This document shows, in pieces, positions 17,763 through 26,015 of a stretch of 64,000 nucleotides of DNA. The translations under genes were made by a program, and so were the position numbers. Position 1 is the first letter of the stretch, and every line of letters begins with the position of its first letter. The notes under the pieces were generated by a model. That model saw only the letters and a list, made by a program, of their open reading frames with translations, searched no databases and had not been told where the DNA came from. Origin of the DNA: Proteiniborus sp. MB09-C3. Its GTDB lineage: Bacteria; Bacillota; Clostridia; Tissierellales; Proteiniboraceae. The stretch covers positions 868,001-932,000 of the forward strand of contig NZ_CP127161.1 of NCBI RefSeq assembly GCF_030263895.1, in the 5' to 3' direction.

Positions 17763-18827
17763 GTGATCAAAGAAGAAATGACTCCAAGAGAGCGAATGGA
17801 TGCCTTTAGTCGAGGAGAGGAAATAGATAGGGTGATTTGTGTTCCTGATATGGGTGTAACTATGGCACCTTTTCTTGGCATAAAGGCAAGTGATTACTAT
17901 CATTCAGCAGAGCTTATGGCGGAGCTGGAAATTGAATTATTTAAAAGATTGCACCATGACAGCGTAAGCATATCCACTAGCTTGCGAGGTATGGCAGAGG
18001 CTATGGGCTCTAAAATAGCATATCCTGATTATAATATATCATATCTTCTAGAGCCGGCTGTTAAATCTATAGATGAAATAGAAAAATTAAAAGTGGCTAA
18101 TCCTTTAAATGATGGTAAGCTGCCTATACTTCTTAAAGCTCTGAAACTTACCAGAGATGCATTAATAAAGGATGTAGATGTTGGAGCTGCCATGTCAGGT
18201 CCATTTAGTGTTGCCGCCTCTGTAGTCGGCACAGAAAACCTATTAAGATGGATGGTGAGATATCCAGAAGAGGTGCATACTTTAATGGGGATAGTAGCAG
18301 AATCCAACAATAGATACATTGAAGAAGTAGCCAAGCTTGGATTATCAATCGGTTTTGCAGATCCCATGTCATCTACCAGTATTATAAGTCCAAAGCTGTT
18401 CAGAGAATTCTCCTTGCCTTACCTGCAAAGGAATATCAATAAAATTAAAGAAACTACAGGAAGTGCACCAGGTATACATATATGCGGGAAAAGCCAAAAG
18501 CTGTGGAGAGATGTTGTTGATGCAGGGATTTCTAATTTTAGCATTGACAATGAAGAAGACTTGGAGGATGCAAAGAAAATAATGGGTGATGAGGTGGTGA
18601 TTACGGGAAATGTTCCGCCTGTGGATGTAATTTATTTAGGCAGCAGGGCTGATATAAATAAATCAGTAAAGGAGTCTATTAGGAAGGGATATGATTCTCC
18701 AAAAGGTTATATACTAAGCACTGGCTGTCAGATTCCAATGAATACACCTATTGAAAAGGTGGAAATGTTTATGGAAGCAGGACGAAGGTACGGAAAGTAT
18801 CCAATAGACTTAGATTTATTAAAATAG
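17763..18827 (+). CDS. Second zinc-intact UroD-family corrinoid methyltransferase
   Basis: 354 residues. Start TPRERMDAFSRGEEIDRVIC; MSGPFSVAASVVG; FADPMSSTSIISPKLFREF. The zinc ligands are H239-x-C241 (GIHICGKSQ) and C322 (STGCQIPMNTP). It is similar in layout but clearly diverged from the 338-residue protein, so the pair may handle different methyl donors or acceptors around the one corrinoid protein. GTG 17763 is used, with GGGAG about 10 bp upstream; the next ATG (17778) is too far away. It ends the cluster. Confidence 0.87.
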   Translation: MIKEEMTPRERMDAFSRGEEIDRVICVPDMGVTMAPFLGIKASDYYHSAELMAELEIELFKRLHHDSVSISTSLRGMAEAMGSKIAYPDYNISYLLEPAVKSIDEIEKLKVANPLNDGKLPILLKALKLTRDALIKDVDVGAAMSGPFSVAASVVGTENLLRWMVRYPEEVHTLMGIVAESNNRYIEEVAKLGLSIGFADPMSSTSIISPKLFREFSLPYLQRNINKIKETTGSAPGIHICGKSQKLWRDVVDAGISNFSIDNEEDLEDAKKIMGDEVVITGNVPPVDVIYLGSRADINKSVKESIRKGYDSPKGYILSTGCQIPMNTPIEKVEMFMEAGRRYGKYPIDLDLLK

Positions 18828-18924
18828 GATGACGATAATCTTGGTGGGAATGAGGTAATTTGCAAATGAGCGAAGGGAACAAACATAACTTTACCATACA
18901 ATATCATAATAATATAAATTCATA

Positions 18925-18955
18925 TTGACCTTAGTCTAAGACTAAGGTTTATATT
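18925..18955 (+). promoter_or_regulatory. MerR-type promoter with 19-bp spacer and central dyad
   Basis: TTGACC (18925-18930) and TATATT (18950-18955) are separated by 19 bp. The over-long spacer is filled by a perfect palindrome at 18928-18948 (ACCTTAGTCT, one A, then its complement). This is the standard MerR-family arrangement, in which the regulator untwists the promoter to activate it. The gene 31 bp downstream encodes a MerR-headed protein, so autoregulation is inferred. Confidence 0.85.
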
Positions 18956-18985
18956 ATATGCAGTATGATAGAGGAGGTTTGCAAA

Positions 18986-20032
18986 ATGAGTAAACACTAT
19001 TTAATAAAGGAAGCAGCTGAAATACTTAATATTTCTACAAATAAGATTAGATTTTATGAGAAGAAGGGATTAATTAAGCCTTTAAGGGATGAGGAAAATG
19101 GCTATAGATATTTTACCGAAAATGAACTAATTAAGCTGCAAACAATTCTAATGTATAGAGAATTAAATCTCTCAATCGAAGGCATTAAGGATATATTTGA
19201 GGATGGTAGCAAGGATAATATGTTAAATCATTTTCATGCTCAATGGGAAGCTATCAATAATCAAATTCACAAAATGCAGTTGATACAATATTCCTTAGAA
19301 GAAATAATGGATAGTATATATGAAAGTGAAGATGAGAGCTATAAAGAAAAGATAATTAGCATAATAGAATTAATGCATAAAACATGGAAAGTGAAAAGTG
19401 AATGGAAGGATAAATGGAATTTCAATAGCTGGGCTAGGACCTATGATGAATCAGTAGTAAAGGATATTGGTACTTTAAAATTCTATAAAAAATATGATAT
19501 GCTGCTGGATACAGTCTTTAAAAAGGCAGTGGCTGGAAGAGAGAGGTCTATTAATGTATTGGAAATAGGTGTAGGTACAGGAAATTTAGCAGCAAGATTT
19601 TTGGATGAAAAATATAATATTATAGGAATTGACCAGTCTAGGGATATGCTAAATGTAGCAAAAGAAAAATTTTCCGATTTAAAACTAAGGCTGGGAGATT
19701 TTTTAAAAATTCCCTTTGAAAATCATAAATTTGACGTCATAGTATCAACCTATGCATTTCATCATCTGACTGAAAAAGAAAAAGTAATCGCTATAGAGGA
19801 GATGCTTAGAGTTCTAAAGCCTGATGGAAGAATAGTTATAGGAGATTTAATGTTTGAAAGTGAATTGGATAAAGAAAATATGCTGAAATCATTAACGAAA
19901 GCTGAAGTTGAAGAAATAGAAGATGAATATTATTCAATTATTGAATTTCTGATAGAGTATTTTAAGAAGCATAATAAAAGACTAGAAATGACCAAAATAG
20001 ATGAACTGGTTTTCATAGTTGAAGTGAATTAA
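18986..20032 (+). CDS. MerR-family regulator fused to a SAM-dependent methyltransferase
   Basis: 348 residues. The N-terminal MerR winged helix (~1-70: YLIKEAAEILNISTNKIRFY, then LIKPLRDEENGYRYF) is followed by a coiled dimerisation helix (~75-125). A class I methyltransferase domain begins at ~160, with motif I LEIGVGTGNLAARF, motif II IGIDQSRDML, YAFHHLTEKEK and MLRVLKPDGRIVIGD. The effector of MerR proteins normally binds where the methyltransferase now sits, so the enzyme domain may be the sensor, reacting to S-adenosylmethionine or a methylatable ligand. ATG 18986 follows GAGGAGG. It lies just after the corrinoid cluster but has its own promoter. Confidence 0.88.
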   Translation: MSKHYLIKEAAEILNISTNKIRFYEKKGLIKPLRDEENGYRYFTENELIKLQTILMYRELNLSIEGIKDIFEDGSKDNMLNHFHAQWEAINNQIHKMQLIQYSLEEIMDSIYESEDESYKEKIISIIELMHKTWKVKSEWKDKWNFNSWARTYDESVVKDIGTLKFYKKYDMLLDTVFKKAVAGRERSINVLEIGVGTGNLAARFLDEKYNIIGIDQSRDMLNVAKEKFSDLKLRLGDFLKIPFENHKFDVIVSTYAFHHLTEKEKVIAIEEMLRVLKPDGRIVIGDLMFESELDKENMLKSLTKAEVEEIEDEYYSIIEFLIEYFKKHNKRLEMTKIDELVFIVEVN

Positions 20033-20352
20033 TTATCCTGTGTCTTAGGAAACTGGGAGACAGTGCAGATTTAAGTGAGATATTATTTCACAAGCCCTAT
20101 GTTAGCGTTAGTAAATTGCCTTAAACAGCGGGAAAATGGTATTGGAACTCGATATTTTGAGAAAGATTATTTTGATGGATTATTAGAGCTTGAATAGATA
20201 GACAGTAGGGTATAATAAACTGACAGGAACAGATACTAAAAAGGATTGCCATGTATTTATGGGCAGATAAAGAAAAGTATCACAGGAAATATACGACTTT
20301 GAACTATTCAAAACAAAAAACCATGGCATAAAAATATATAAGGAAGTGAGAG
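20033..20352. other. Intergenic, possible gene debris
   Basis: 320 bp between the MerR fusion and selO. On the plus strand (about 20085-20196) there is an open, protein-like stretch ending in RYFEKDYFDGLLELE and a stop, without a credible start. It looks like the tail of a lost gene, but I do not recognise the family. Nothing else stands out. Confidence 0.3.
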
Positions 20353-21831
20353 ATGATGGCAGTGCAAAAGTCAACAATAAAAATAGGATGGAATTTAGAT
20401 AATAGCTATTCTCGTCTTCCAAAGTTGTTTTTTACTAATACTAATCCGACTCCTGTATGTTCACCTAAGCTGGTCATTCTCAATTATCCATTAGCAGCAT
20501 CCTTGGGTCTTGACGCTCATACACTACAAAGTAATGATGGTATAGCAGTACTTTCTGGAAACAAGATTCCCGAAGAGGCCTTTCCTATTGCTCAGGCTTA
20601 TGCAGGTCATCAATTCGGATATTTTACAATTCTAGGAGATGGTAGAGCTATATTGCTTGGAGAACAGATTACGCCCTCAGGTGAGAGGTTTGACATTCAG
20701 CTTAAGGGCTCGGGCAGAACACCATACTCCCGTAGAGGTGATGGTCGAGCGGCACTTGGGCCCATGCTGCGTGAATATATTATAAGCGAAGCAATGCATG
20801 CTCTTGGTATTGCTACTACCCGTAGTTTAGCAGTAGTAACAACTGGAGAAAAAATAATTAGGGAAACTGATCAGCCTGGTGCAATTTTAACCCGTGTGGC
20901 TTCTAGTCATTTGCGAGTAGGCACTTTTGAGTACGTGGCAGAAAAGGGAACAGATGAAGATATTCGAACTCTAGCCGATTATACATTACAAAGACATTTT
21001 CCAGACTTTGATTCTGATGATAATCCATATATTTTCTTACTTAAGGAAGTGATTAAACGCCAAGCTGTACTGATTGCAAAATGGCAGTTAGTTGGATTTA
21101 TTCATGGAGTAATGAATACGGACAATATGGCTATTAGTGGAGAAACTATTGATTATGGGCCTTGTGCATTCATGGATACCTATAATCTTAAGACTGTGTT
21201 TAGTTCCATAGATACTTACGGACGCTATGCCTATGGCAATCAGCCAGATATTGCAGCATGGAATCTTGCAAGATTTGCCGAAACTCTATTGCCGCTGTTG
21301 CATTCTGATCAAGAGCGTGCTATCCAGCTAGCTCAGGATGCAGTTGAAGATTTCTTTAAGCTATATAATTTTCAGTGGTTAAAAGGAATGAGGGCAAAAT
21401 TAGGGCTATTTAATCAAGAGGCACAGGACGAAGCCCTTATTGAAGATCTCCTTAGTATAATGGAGAAATATCGTGCAGACTATACTAATACCTTTCGAGC
21501 ATTAACCTTCGACAGACTAGAGGATATGACTTTGTTTAATACCACTGAATTTGCTAATTGGTACGAGCAATGGAGGGCAAGACTAGAAAAGCAGCAGGAA
21601 ACAAAAGCCTCTTCGCATCAACTGATGCGTAGTGCTAATCCAGCATTAATCCCTCGCAATCATCGGGTGGAAGAGGCACTAGAGGCAGCAGTGAAGCAAG
21701 GAGATTACAGCGTGATGGAAGGACTTATTGATGCTCTTTCAAATCCCTATGCACATTCACCTGAACAGGCCCATTACTCAACGCCGCCTGTAGAATCATC
21801 TCAACCCTATAGAACTTTTTGCGGTACCTGA
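20353..21831 (+). CDS. selO: Protein adenylyltransferase SelO (YdiU)
   Basis: 492 residues, full family length. SelO pseudokinase-fold motifs: [53 protein letters not shown], the catalytic region [20 protein letters not shown] with the metal-binding Asn and Asp, and PCAFMD. The C-terminus ends in YRTFCGT, keeping a Cys near the end as in many family members. SelO transfers AMP to Ser/Thr/Tyr of target proteins and is linked to oxidative stress. AGGAAGTGAG precedes ATG 20353; ATG 20356 is equally possible. A strong terminator follows, so it is a single-gene unit. Confidence 0.93.
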   Translation: MMAVQKSTIKIGWNLDNSYSRLPKLFFTNTNPTPVCSPKLVILNYPLAASLGLDAHTLQSNDGIAVLSGNKIPEEAFPIAQAYAGHQFGYFTILGDGRAILLGEQITPSGERFDIQLKGSGRTPYSRRGDGRAALGPMLREYIISEAMHALGIATTRSLAVVTTGEKIIRETDQPGAILTRVASSHLRVGTFEYVAEKGTDEDIRTLADYTLQRHFPDFDSDDNPYIFLLKEVIKRQAVLIAKWQLVGFIHGVMNTDNMAISGETIDYGPCAFMDTYNLKTVFSSIDTYGRYAYGNQPDIAAWNLARFAETLLPLLHSDQERAIQLAQDAVEDFFKLYNFQWLKGMRAKLGLFNQEAQDEALIEDLLSIMEKYRADYTNTFRALTFDRLEDMTLFNTTEFANWYEQWRARLEKQQETKASSHQLMRSANPALIPRNHRVEEALEAAVKQGDYSVMEGLIDALSNPYAHSPEQAHYSTPPVESSQPYRTFCGT

Positions 21832-21857
21832 TAAGTGATACAAGAGTGCTTCTATTG

Positions 21858-21903
21858 ACACCTAGAGTTTGAATTGATATACTTCAAAATCAAGGTGTTT
21901 TTT
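21858..21903 (+). terminator. Intrinsic terminator of selO
   Basis: ACACCT...TTTGAA pairs with TTCAAA...AGGTGT (arms 21858-21873 and 21883-21898, with two mismatches), followed by TTTTT. It lies 27 bp after the selO stop. Confidence 0.8.
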
Positions 21904-21966
21904 CATGCTGAGATATGCTAATAAAGAACTCAATCGATAATTAAATCAATATAAGGAGTCACCTAT

Positions 21967-22455
21967 ATGGAACAACAAACTAATATAAATTGCTACTATT
22001 TAGGGAAGCTGTATCCTTTATATATAGAGTTAGATTTATCTATAAAAAAGATTACTATTCAATGGAATGGCAAAGCTTTTATATGCACCAGTCCACAAGA
22101 GGGAGAAATTGACATTGCTGCTGCTCTTCAAGCTTTTTATACTAAAGCTGGTAAAAAGCTAATTGAAGAAAGGCTAAAATCATATCAGCAATATATTAAA
22201 GTAAAATACAAGTCCTTTTCCATAGAAAATCACCCAAGTAAATGGGGAAGCTGTAATTCAAAGGGTCATTTAACTTTCCATTGGAAACTAATTATGTTTC
22301 CCTTAAATGCTATTGACTATGTTGTTGTACATGAGCTCTGCCATTTGATCCATATGAATCATGACCGTTCCTTCTGGCGTTTAGTAGGTAAAATATATCC
22401 AACATATAAAGAAGCTATGACTATTTTAGGAACAGAAAAAACTAGAGAGATGTAG
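21967..22455 (+). CDS. YgjP-type M48 metalloprotease
   Basis: 162 residues, cytoplasmic. The C-terminal half carries SKWGSCNSKGHLTFHWKLIM and then VVHELCHLIHMNHDRSFW: a zinc site with His122, Glu123 and His126 (HExxH) and third ligand His132. This is the YgjP/WLM-like group of small predicted metalloproteases often found near nucleic-acid or stress genes; physiological substrates are unknown. AAGGAG precedes ATG 21967. It follows the selO terminator and is transcribed on its own. Confidence 0.87.
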   Translation: MEQQTNINCYYLGKLYPLYIELDLSIKKITIQWNGKAFICTSPQEGEIDIAAALQAFYTKAGKKLIEERLKSYQQYIKVKYKSFSIENHPSKWGSCNSKGHLTFHWKLIMFPLNAIDYVVVHELCHLIHMNHDRSFWRLVGKIYPTYKEAMTILGTEKTREM

Positions 22456-22640
22456 AAGAAATAATGATTGAAAATATAACTTTACTTGTGATTAACGGGC
22501 TGCCCATAAGGGTAGCTTCAATAAGTTTGGGTATTTCTTTGTAATATTTTCTTAGTACCGTAAAAAGCAACTTTTTATGGAGAACTTGACCTTATCAGAA
22601 AGCTATTCCTTTATGAACTCTTTATAGCTGCTTTTGATAT

Positions 22641-23195
22641 CTAGTGTCTGTGATGTTCTTCGGCATCTCTTTTGGTTTCATGAACTGTACCATGAGGATG
22701 TGCAGGTGGCGCATAAATAGAGTATAGTTTAAGTGGTTTATGACCTGTATTTATTAGGTTATGCCATTTCCCAGCAGGTATAATAAACGCAAAATCATCA
22801 TACACTTTTGCTTGAAAGTCTAACCTATCTCTTCTATCACCCATCTTAACAAGTCCTTGACCTTCTTCAATACGTATAAATTGATCAGTATTAGGATGAA
22901 TCTCTAAACCAATATCTTCTCCAACATTTAAGCTCATCAATGTAAGCTGCAAATGTCTTCCTGTCCATAAAGCAGTGCGGAAATTATTATTTTGCTTAGT
23001 AGCCTCTTCAATGTTAACCACAAATGGCTCTGGTCCATAATCCTTTAATCGTCTCCAAAAATCAGGAGTGTACATTGGCGTATTAATCCAGTAAGCGTAT
23101 GGATATGTTCCATAAGCTTCATACATGTTGTTTGGATTATACATTAGCGAGTTAATGTAATAAGGGCACTCATATGGTTCATAAAAATCATACAT
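22641..23195 (-). CDS. Cupin-domain protein with Tyr/Asn-rich N-terminus
   Basis: 184 residues from ATG 23195. The first ~60 residues are rich in Tyr, Pro and Asn (YEPYECPYYINSLMYNPNN), unlike a cytosolic enzyme and reminiscent of spore-coat proteins. The rest is a single cupin barrel with metal-ligand-like motifs GLEIHPNTDQFIRIEEG and PAGKWHNLIN, ending in a His-rich tail (EEHHRH). AAAGGA is 9 bp before ATG 23195; the in-frame ATGs at 23213 and 23204 lack usable spacing. The cupin ligand and function are unknown; a spore-associated role is only a guess from composition. Confidence 0.82.
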   Translation of the reverse strand: MYDFYEPYECPYYINSLMYNPNNMYEAYGTYPYAYWINTPMYTPDFWRRLKDYGPEPFVVNIEEATKQNNNFRTALWTGRHLQLTLMSLNVGEDIGLEIHPNTDQFIRIEEGQGLVKMGDRRDRLDFQAKVYDDFAFIIPAGKWHNLINTGHKPLKLYSIYAPPAHPHGTVHETKRDAEEHHRH

Positions 23196-23468
23196 ATTTT
23201 CCATTCCTTTCATAGGCTTTATAGTATTTTATGTTTCATATTTATGGGGTGTGATTAAGTTTACAGCAAAGTTATATTTTTAATCCACCACTTTCCCACT
23301 TAATTAAATGCATAAAATAGAATACTATAGGTAAGCATAAAAATAAGCTAATTAATTGCTATTTACACTGCAAAATATAAGTCTTAAATATTTTTAATAG
23401 GATGAATAAAATATTATTCTCTAGGTTATGGATTCACATAATCGATTAAAGAAAGGTGGAGTTAAAAG

Positions 23469-24179
23469 ATGGAACAAACAAATCATTTATATTATGCAAA
23501 CCATCCTATTATGTGGATCGTATCAATAATAGGTATTGCTGTTATATTAACTCAATCTATATTGATAACCAGAAAGTCAATTAGGGCTGGTCTAAATATG
23601 GGGATGGATTATTCTAGGATGAAGAGAGGTATTAAGACAAGTGCTATTGGTAGCATAGGTCCAGCATTAGGAGTCGTAGGTAGCTTATTGGCTCTATTAG
23701 TTACCATGGGTTCTCCTGTATCTGCCTTTAGATTAAGTATAATCGGGGGCTCTAATTTTGAGGCAATGGCAGCTAACTTTGGAGCTAAAGCTTTGGGTTC
23801 TGAACTATCTACTAATATGACTCCTGTAGTATTTGCGAATGCTCTATGGACAATGACATTAGGGTCAATTGGCTGGATAATATTTGTATATTTATTTGCA
23901 CATAGAATGGATAAGGTAAATAATTTGTTAACAAGCGGAAGAAAAGCATTATTACCAGCAGTTAGCATAGGAGCTATGCTTGGATCCTTTGCATTTTTCA
24001 ACATTGGTAATTATTTAAAGTTTAGAACAAATCCTGATGTAACGGTTTCAGCAATTTCAGGCTTAATCATTATGATTATCTGTGTAAAGCTAGGAGAAAA
24101 GAAAATTACTTGGTTAAAGGAATGGGCTTTAACAATTGCAATGTTTGGAGGAGCAATTATTGGTACTTTAACATTTTAG
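23469..24179 (+). CDS. DUF5058-like membrane protein (probable transporter subunit 1)
   Basis: 236 residues with about six membrane segments (roughly 14-34, 62-80, 120-140, 160-182, 190-208, 215-235). A conserved-looking loop GTKTSAIGSIGPALG-like (residues ~56-70) and GGSNFEAMAANFGAKALGSE precede the third segment. I read it as the DUF5058 family. It lies 19 bp before a second membrane protein and upstream of two M20 peptidases, so the two probably form a two-part carrier for the peptides or acylated amino acids that the peptidases hydrolyse. There is no ATPase or binding protein, so a secondary transporter is inferred. Confidence 0.7.
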   Translation: MEQTNHLYYANHPIMWIVSIIGIAVILTQSILITRKSIRAGLNMGMDYSRMKRGIKTSAIGSIGPALGVVGSLLALLVTMGSPVSAFRLSIIGGSNFEAMAANFGAKALGSELSTNMTPVVFANALWTMTLGSIGWIIFVYLFAHRMDKVNNLLTSGRKALLPAVSIGAMLGSFAFFNIGNYLKFRTNPDVTVSAISGLIIMIICVKLGEKKITWLKEWALTIAMFGGAIIGTLTF

Positions 24180-24198
24180 TGTATAGGAGGGTTATGTA

Positions 24199-24867
24199 AT
24201 GAATACATATAATGAATACATCAAGGATGTGACAAGAATTGGTAGATTCACTATGCTTCTTGGGATTGTTGTAAGTTTCCTTCCTCCATTAGTTATGACT
24301 TGGGGATTTGGTTTTAATCCGGGATTTGCAGCAATTATAGCTGGAGCAATTTCTCAGATATCAGTTTCTGGGGCTTTTTATTTTAGTGAGCCCATAAGCT
24401 ATTTTCCTATTGTCGGTAGAGCTGGATTATACATGGGCTTTTTATCTGGAAATTTAGTGAATATGAGAATACCAGCAGCAGTATCGGCTTTAGAAGGTTC
24501 AGGCTATGAATCTGGTACTAATGAAGGAGCAATTATGGGAACTGTAGGAATAGGGGTTTCCATATGGATTGGAATTGCATTTTTACTACTAGCTGTATTT
24601 GCTGGGCAAGCTGTATTATCTGCATTACCTGAATCCTTTATGAGAATGCTATCCCTTATTATTCCTGCTTTATTTGGAGGAGTTTTTGCTCAATTTGCAC
24701 TGAAATCACCAAAATCAGGTATATTTGCCCTTGTCATTGCATTTGTAATGACCAAAATTGTATCTTTTATTCCAGGACAGCCGTCATTTATCGTTACATT
24801 AGTATCAGTATTTGGAACTATTGTATTTGCCAAGAACCAGTTAAGTAAGAAATTAGATAACAAATAA
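24199..24867 (+). CDS. Multi-pass membrane protein (probable transporter subunit 2)
   Basis: 222 residues with about six membrane segments. Gly- and Pro-rich helix breaks (TWGFGFNPGFAAIIAGAISQ, YFPIVGRAGLYMGFLSGNLV, SLIIPALFGGVFAQFA) suggest a substrate pathway. Start ATG 24199 has GGAGGG upstream. It is always likely to be expressed with the DUF5058-like protein 19 bp upstream, and 19 bp further on comes the first M20 peptidase. I do not recognise a named family. The size, topology and pairing fit one half of a hetero-oligomeric carrier. Confidence 0.68.
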   Translation: MNTYNEYIKDVTRIGRFTMLLGIVVSFLPPLVMTWGFGFNPGFAAIIAGAISQISVSGAFYFSEPISYFPIVGRAGLYMGFLSGNLVNMRIPAAVSALEGSGYESGTNEGAIMGTVGIGVSIWIGIAFLLLAVFAGQAVLSALPESFMRMLSLIIPALFGGVFAQFALKSPKSGIFALVIAFVMTKIVSFIPGQPSFIVTLVSVFGTIVFAKNQLSKKLDNK

Positions 24868-24886
24868 ATTTCAGGAAGTGATAGTT

Positions 24887-26014
24887 TTGAATAAGGAAAG
24901 ATTGTTAAATAATTTTATGGAAATGCTAAAAATACATTCGCCCTCAAGGAAGGAAGGAAAGTATGCAGAGTATCTCATAAATTTATTGAAGGAGATGGGT
25001 GCTTCAATATACTTAGATGAAGGATACCTGCAATATGGTGGAGATTCTCCTTCAATTATAGCCAAGTTTCCCGGTGATATAGAGGGAGAGGGAGTAACGC
25101 TTGCTGCTCATATGGATGTAATTGAGCCTAATTTAAATGTACAGCCAGTAGTAGAGGGTAATATTATTAAAACAGATGGAAGTACTACATTAGGTGGAGA
25201 TGACAAAGGAGGAGTAGCAAGTATTATAGAAGCTTTGAGAACTATCAAGGAAGAGAAGATATCTCACAAAGATATTTATGTTGTTCTGACTCCTTGTGAA
25301 GAAGTTGGGATGCTTGGTGCAAAGTATTTTAATTGGGACAAAGTACCTGAAGGTATGCGACCTTCCAAGAATATGATTGTCGTCGATAATGCTGGCGCTG
25401 CTGGGCTTATTGCACATTCTGCTCCAAGTAAGTACGATATTGAGGTTGTTTTCCAAGGTAAGAAGGCTCATGCTGGTATAGAGCCAGAAAAAGGCATAAA
25501 TGCTATTGCTGTAGCTTCCAATGCTTTATCCCGTATGAATATAGGCAGAATAGACGATTTAACAACATCGAATATTTCTTCCATAAGCTCACAATTTCCT
25601 TCAAATGTAGTTCCTGATATATGTAAGGTTGCCGGAGAAATAAGAAGCCATTCTGAAGAAAAAATTTTGGATATTATTGAATATTATAAAAAGGCATGTG
25701 ATGAGGCAGTTGAAAAGCTGGGAGGCACCTATAAATTCGATTATCAACGTGATTATCCAGTATTAAAGCCAAAGGATGATTTGAAGTTCGCAAAGGAGTT
25801 CGCGAAAATATATGAAGAACTTAATATTCCTTCCGAACTCAAGGTAATTGGAGGGGGTTCGGATAGCAATATATTTGCCGAGCAAGGATTCAACTCAATC
25901 ATTATAGGGGTTGGCATGAATAATGTCCATACTGTAGAAGAATATTTAGTAATTGATGATCTATTCAAAACTACAGAGGCTATTATTAGATATATAAAAA
26001 GGAATGAAAAATAA
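24887..26014 (+). CDS. M20 family peptidase (tripeptidase T-like)
   Basis: 375 residues. Two-zinc M20 site: AAHMDVI (first His and Asp), GGDDKGGVASIIEALR (bridging Asp), TPCEEVGMLGAKYF (catalytic Glu pair), VVDNAG, and a late HTVEEYL His. A dimerisation domain is inserted at ~180-290 (GKKAHAGIEPEKGINAI). PepT-like enzymes remove N-terminal residues from small peptides. TTG 24887 is preferred because AGGAAGTGAT lies directly upstream; the in-frame GTG at 24878 is inside that site. It acts in the cytoplasm, consistent with processing substrates imported by the preceding membrane pair. Confidence 0.88.
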   Translation: MNKERLLNNFMEMLKIHSPSRKEGKYAEYLINLLKEMGASIYLDEGYLQYGGDSPSIIAKFPGDIEGEGVTLAAHMDVIEPNLNVQPVVEGNIIKTDGSTTLGGDDKGGVASIIEALRTIKEEKISHKDIYVVLTPCEEVGMLGAKYFNWDKVPEGMRPSKNMIVVDNAGAAGLIAHSAPSKYDIEVVFQGKKAHAGIEPEKGINAIAVASNALSRMNIGRIDDLTTSNISSISSQFPSNVVPDICKVAGEIRSHSEEKILDIIEYYKKACDEAVEKLGGTYKFDYQRDYPVLKPKDDLKFAKEFAKIYEELNIPSELKVIGGGSDSNIFAEQGFNSIIIGVGMNNVHTVEEYLVIDDLFKTTEAIIRYIKRNEK

Positions 26015-26015
26015 A

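Noticed and set aside
18029-18367. 112-codon minus-strand frame inside the second zinc-intact UroD gene
   Set aside because: Antisense shadow; the plus strand has clear UroD motifs.
20085-20196. Possible tail of an unknown gene before selO
   Set aside because: No recognisable family and no start; reported only as possible debris in the gap entry.
22490-22525. Small GCTGCCC/GGGTAGC hairpin after the YgjP-type gene
   Set aside because: Contains a mismatch and is followed by mixed sequence rather than a T-run.
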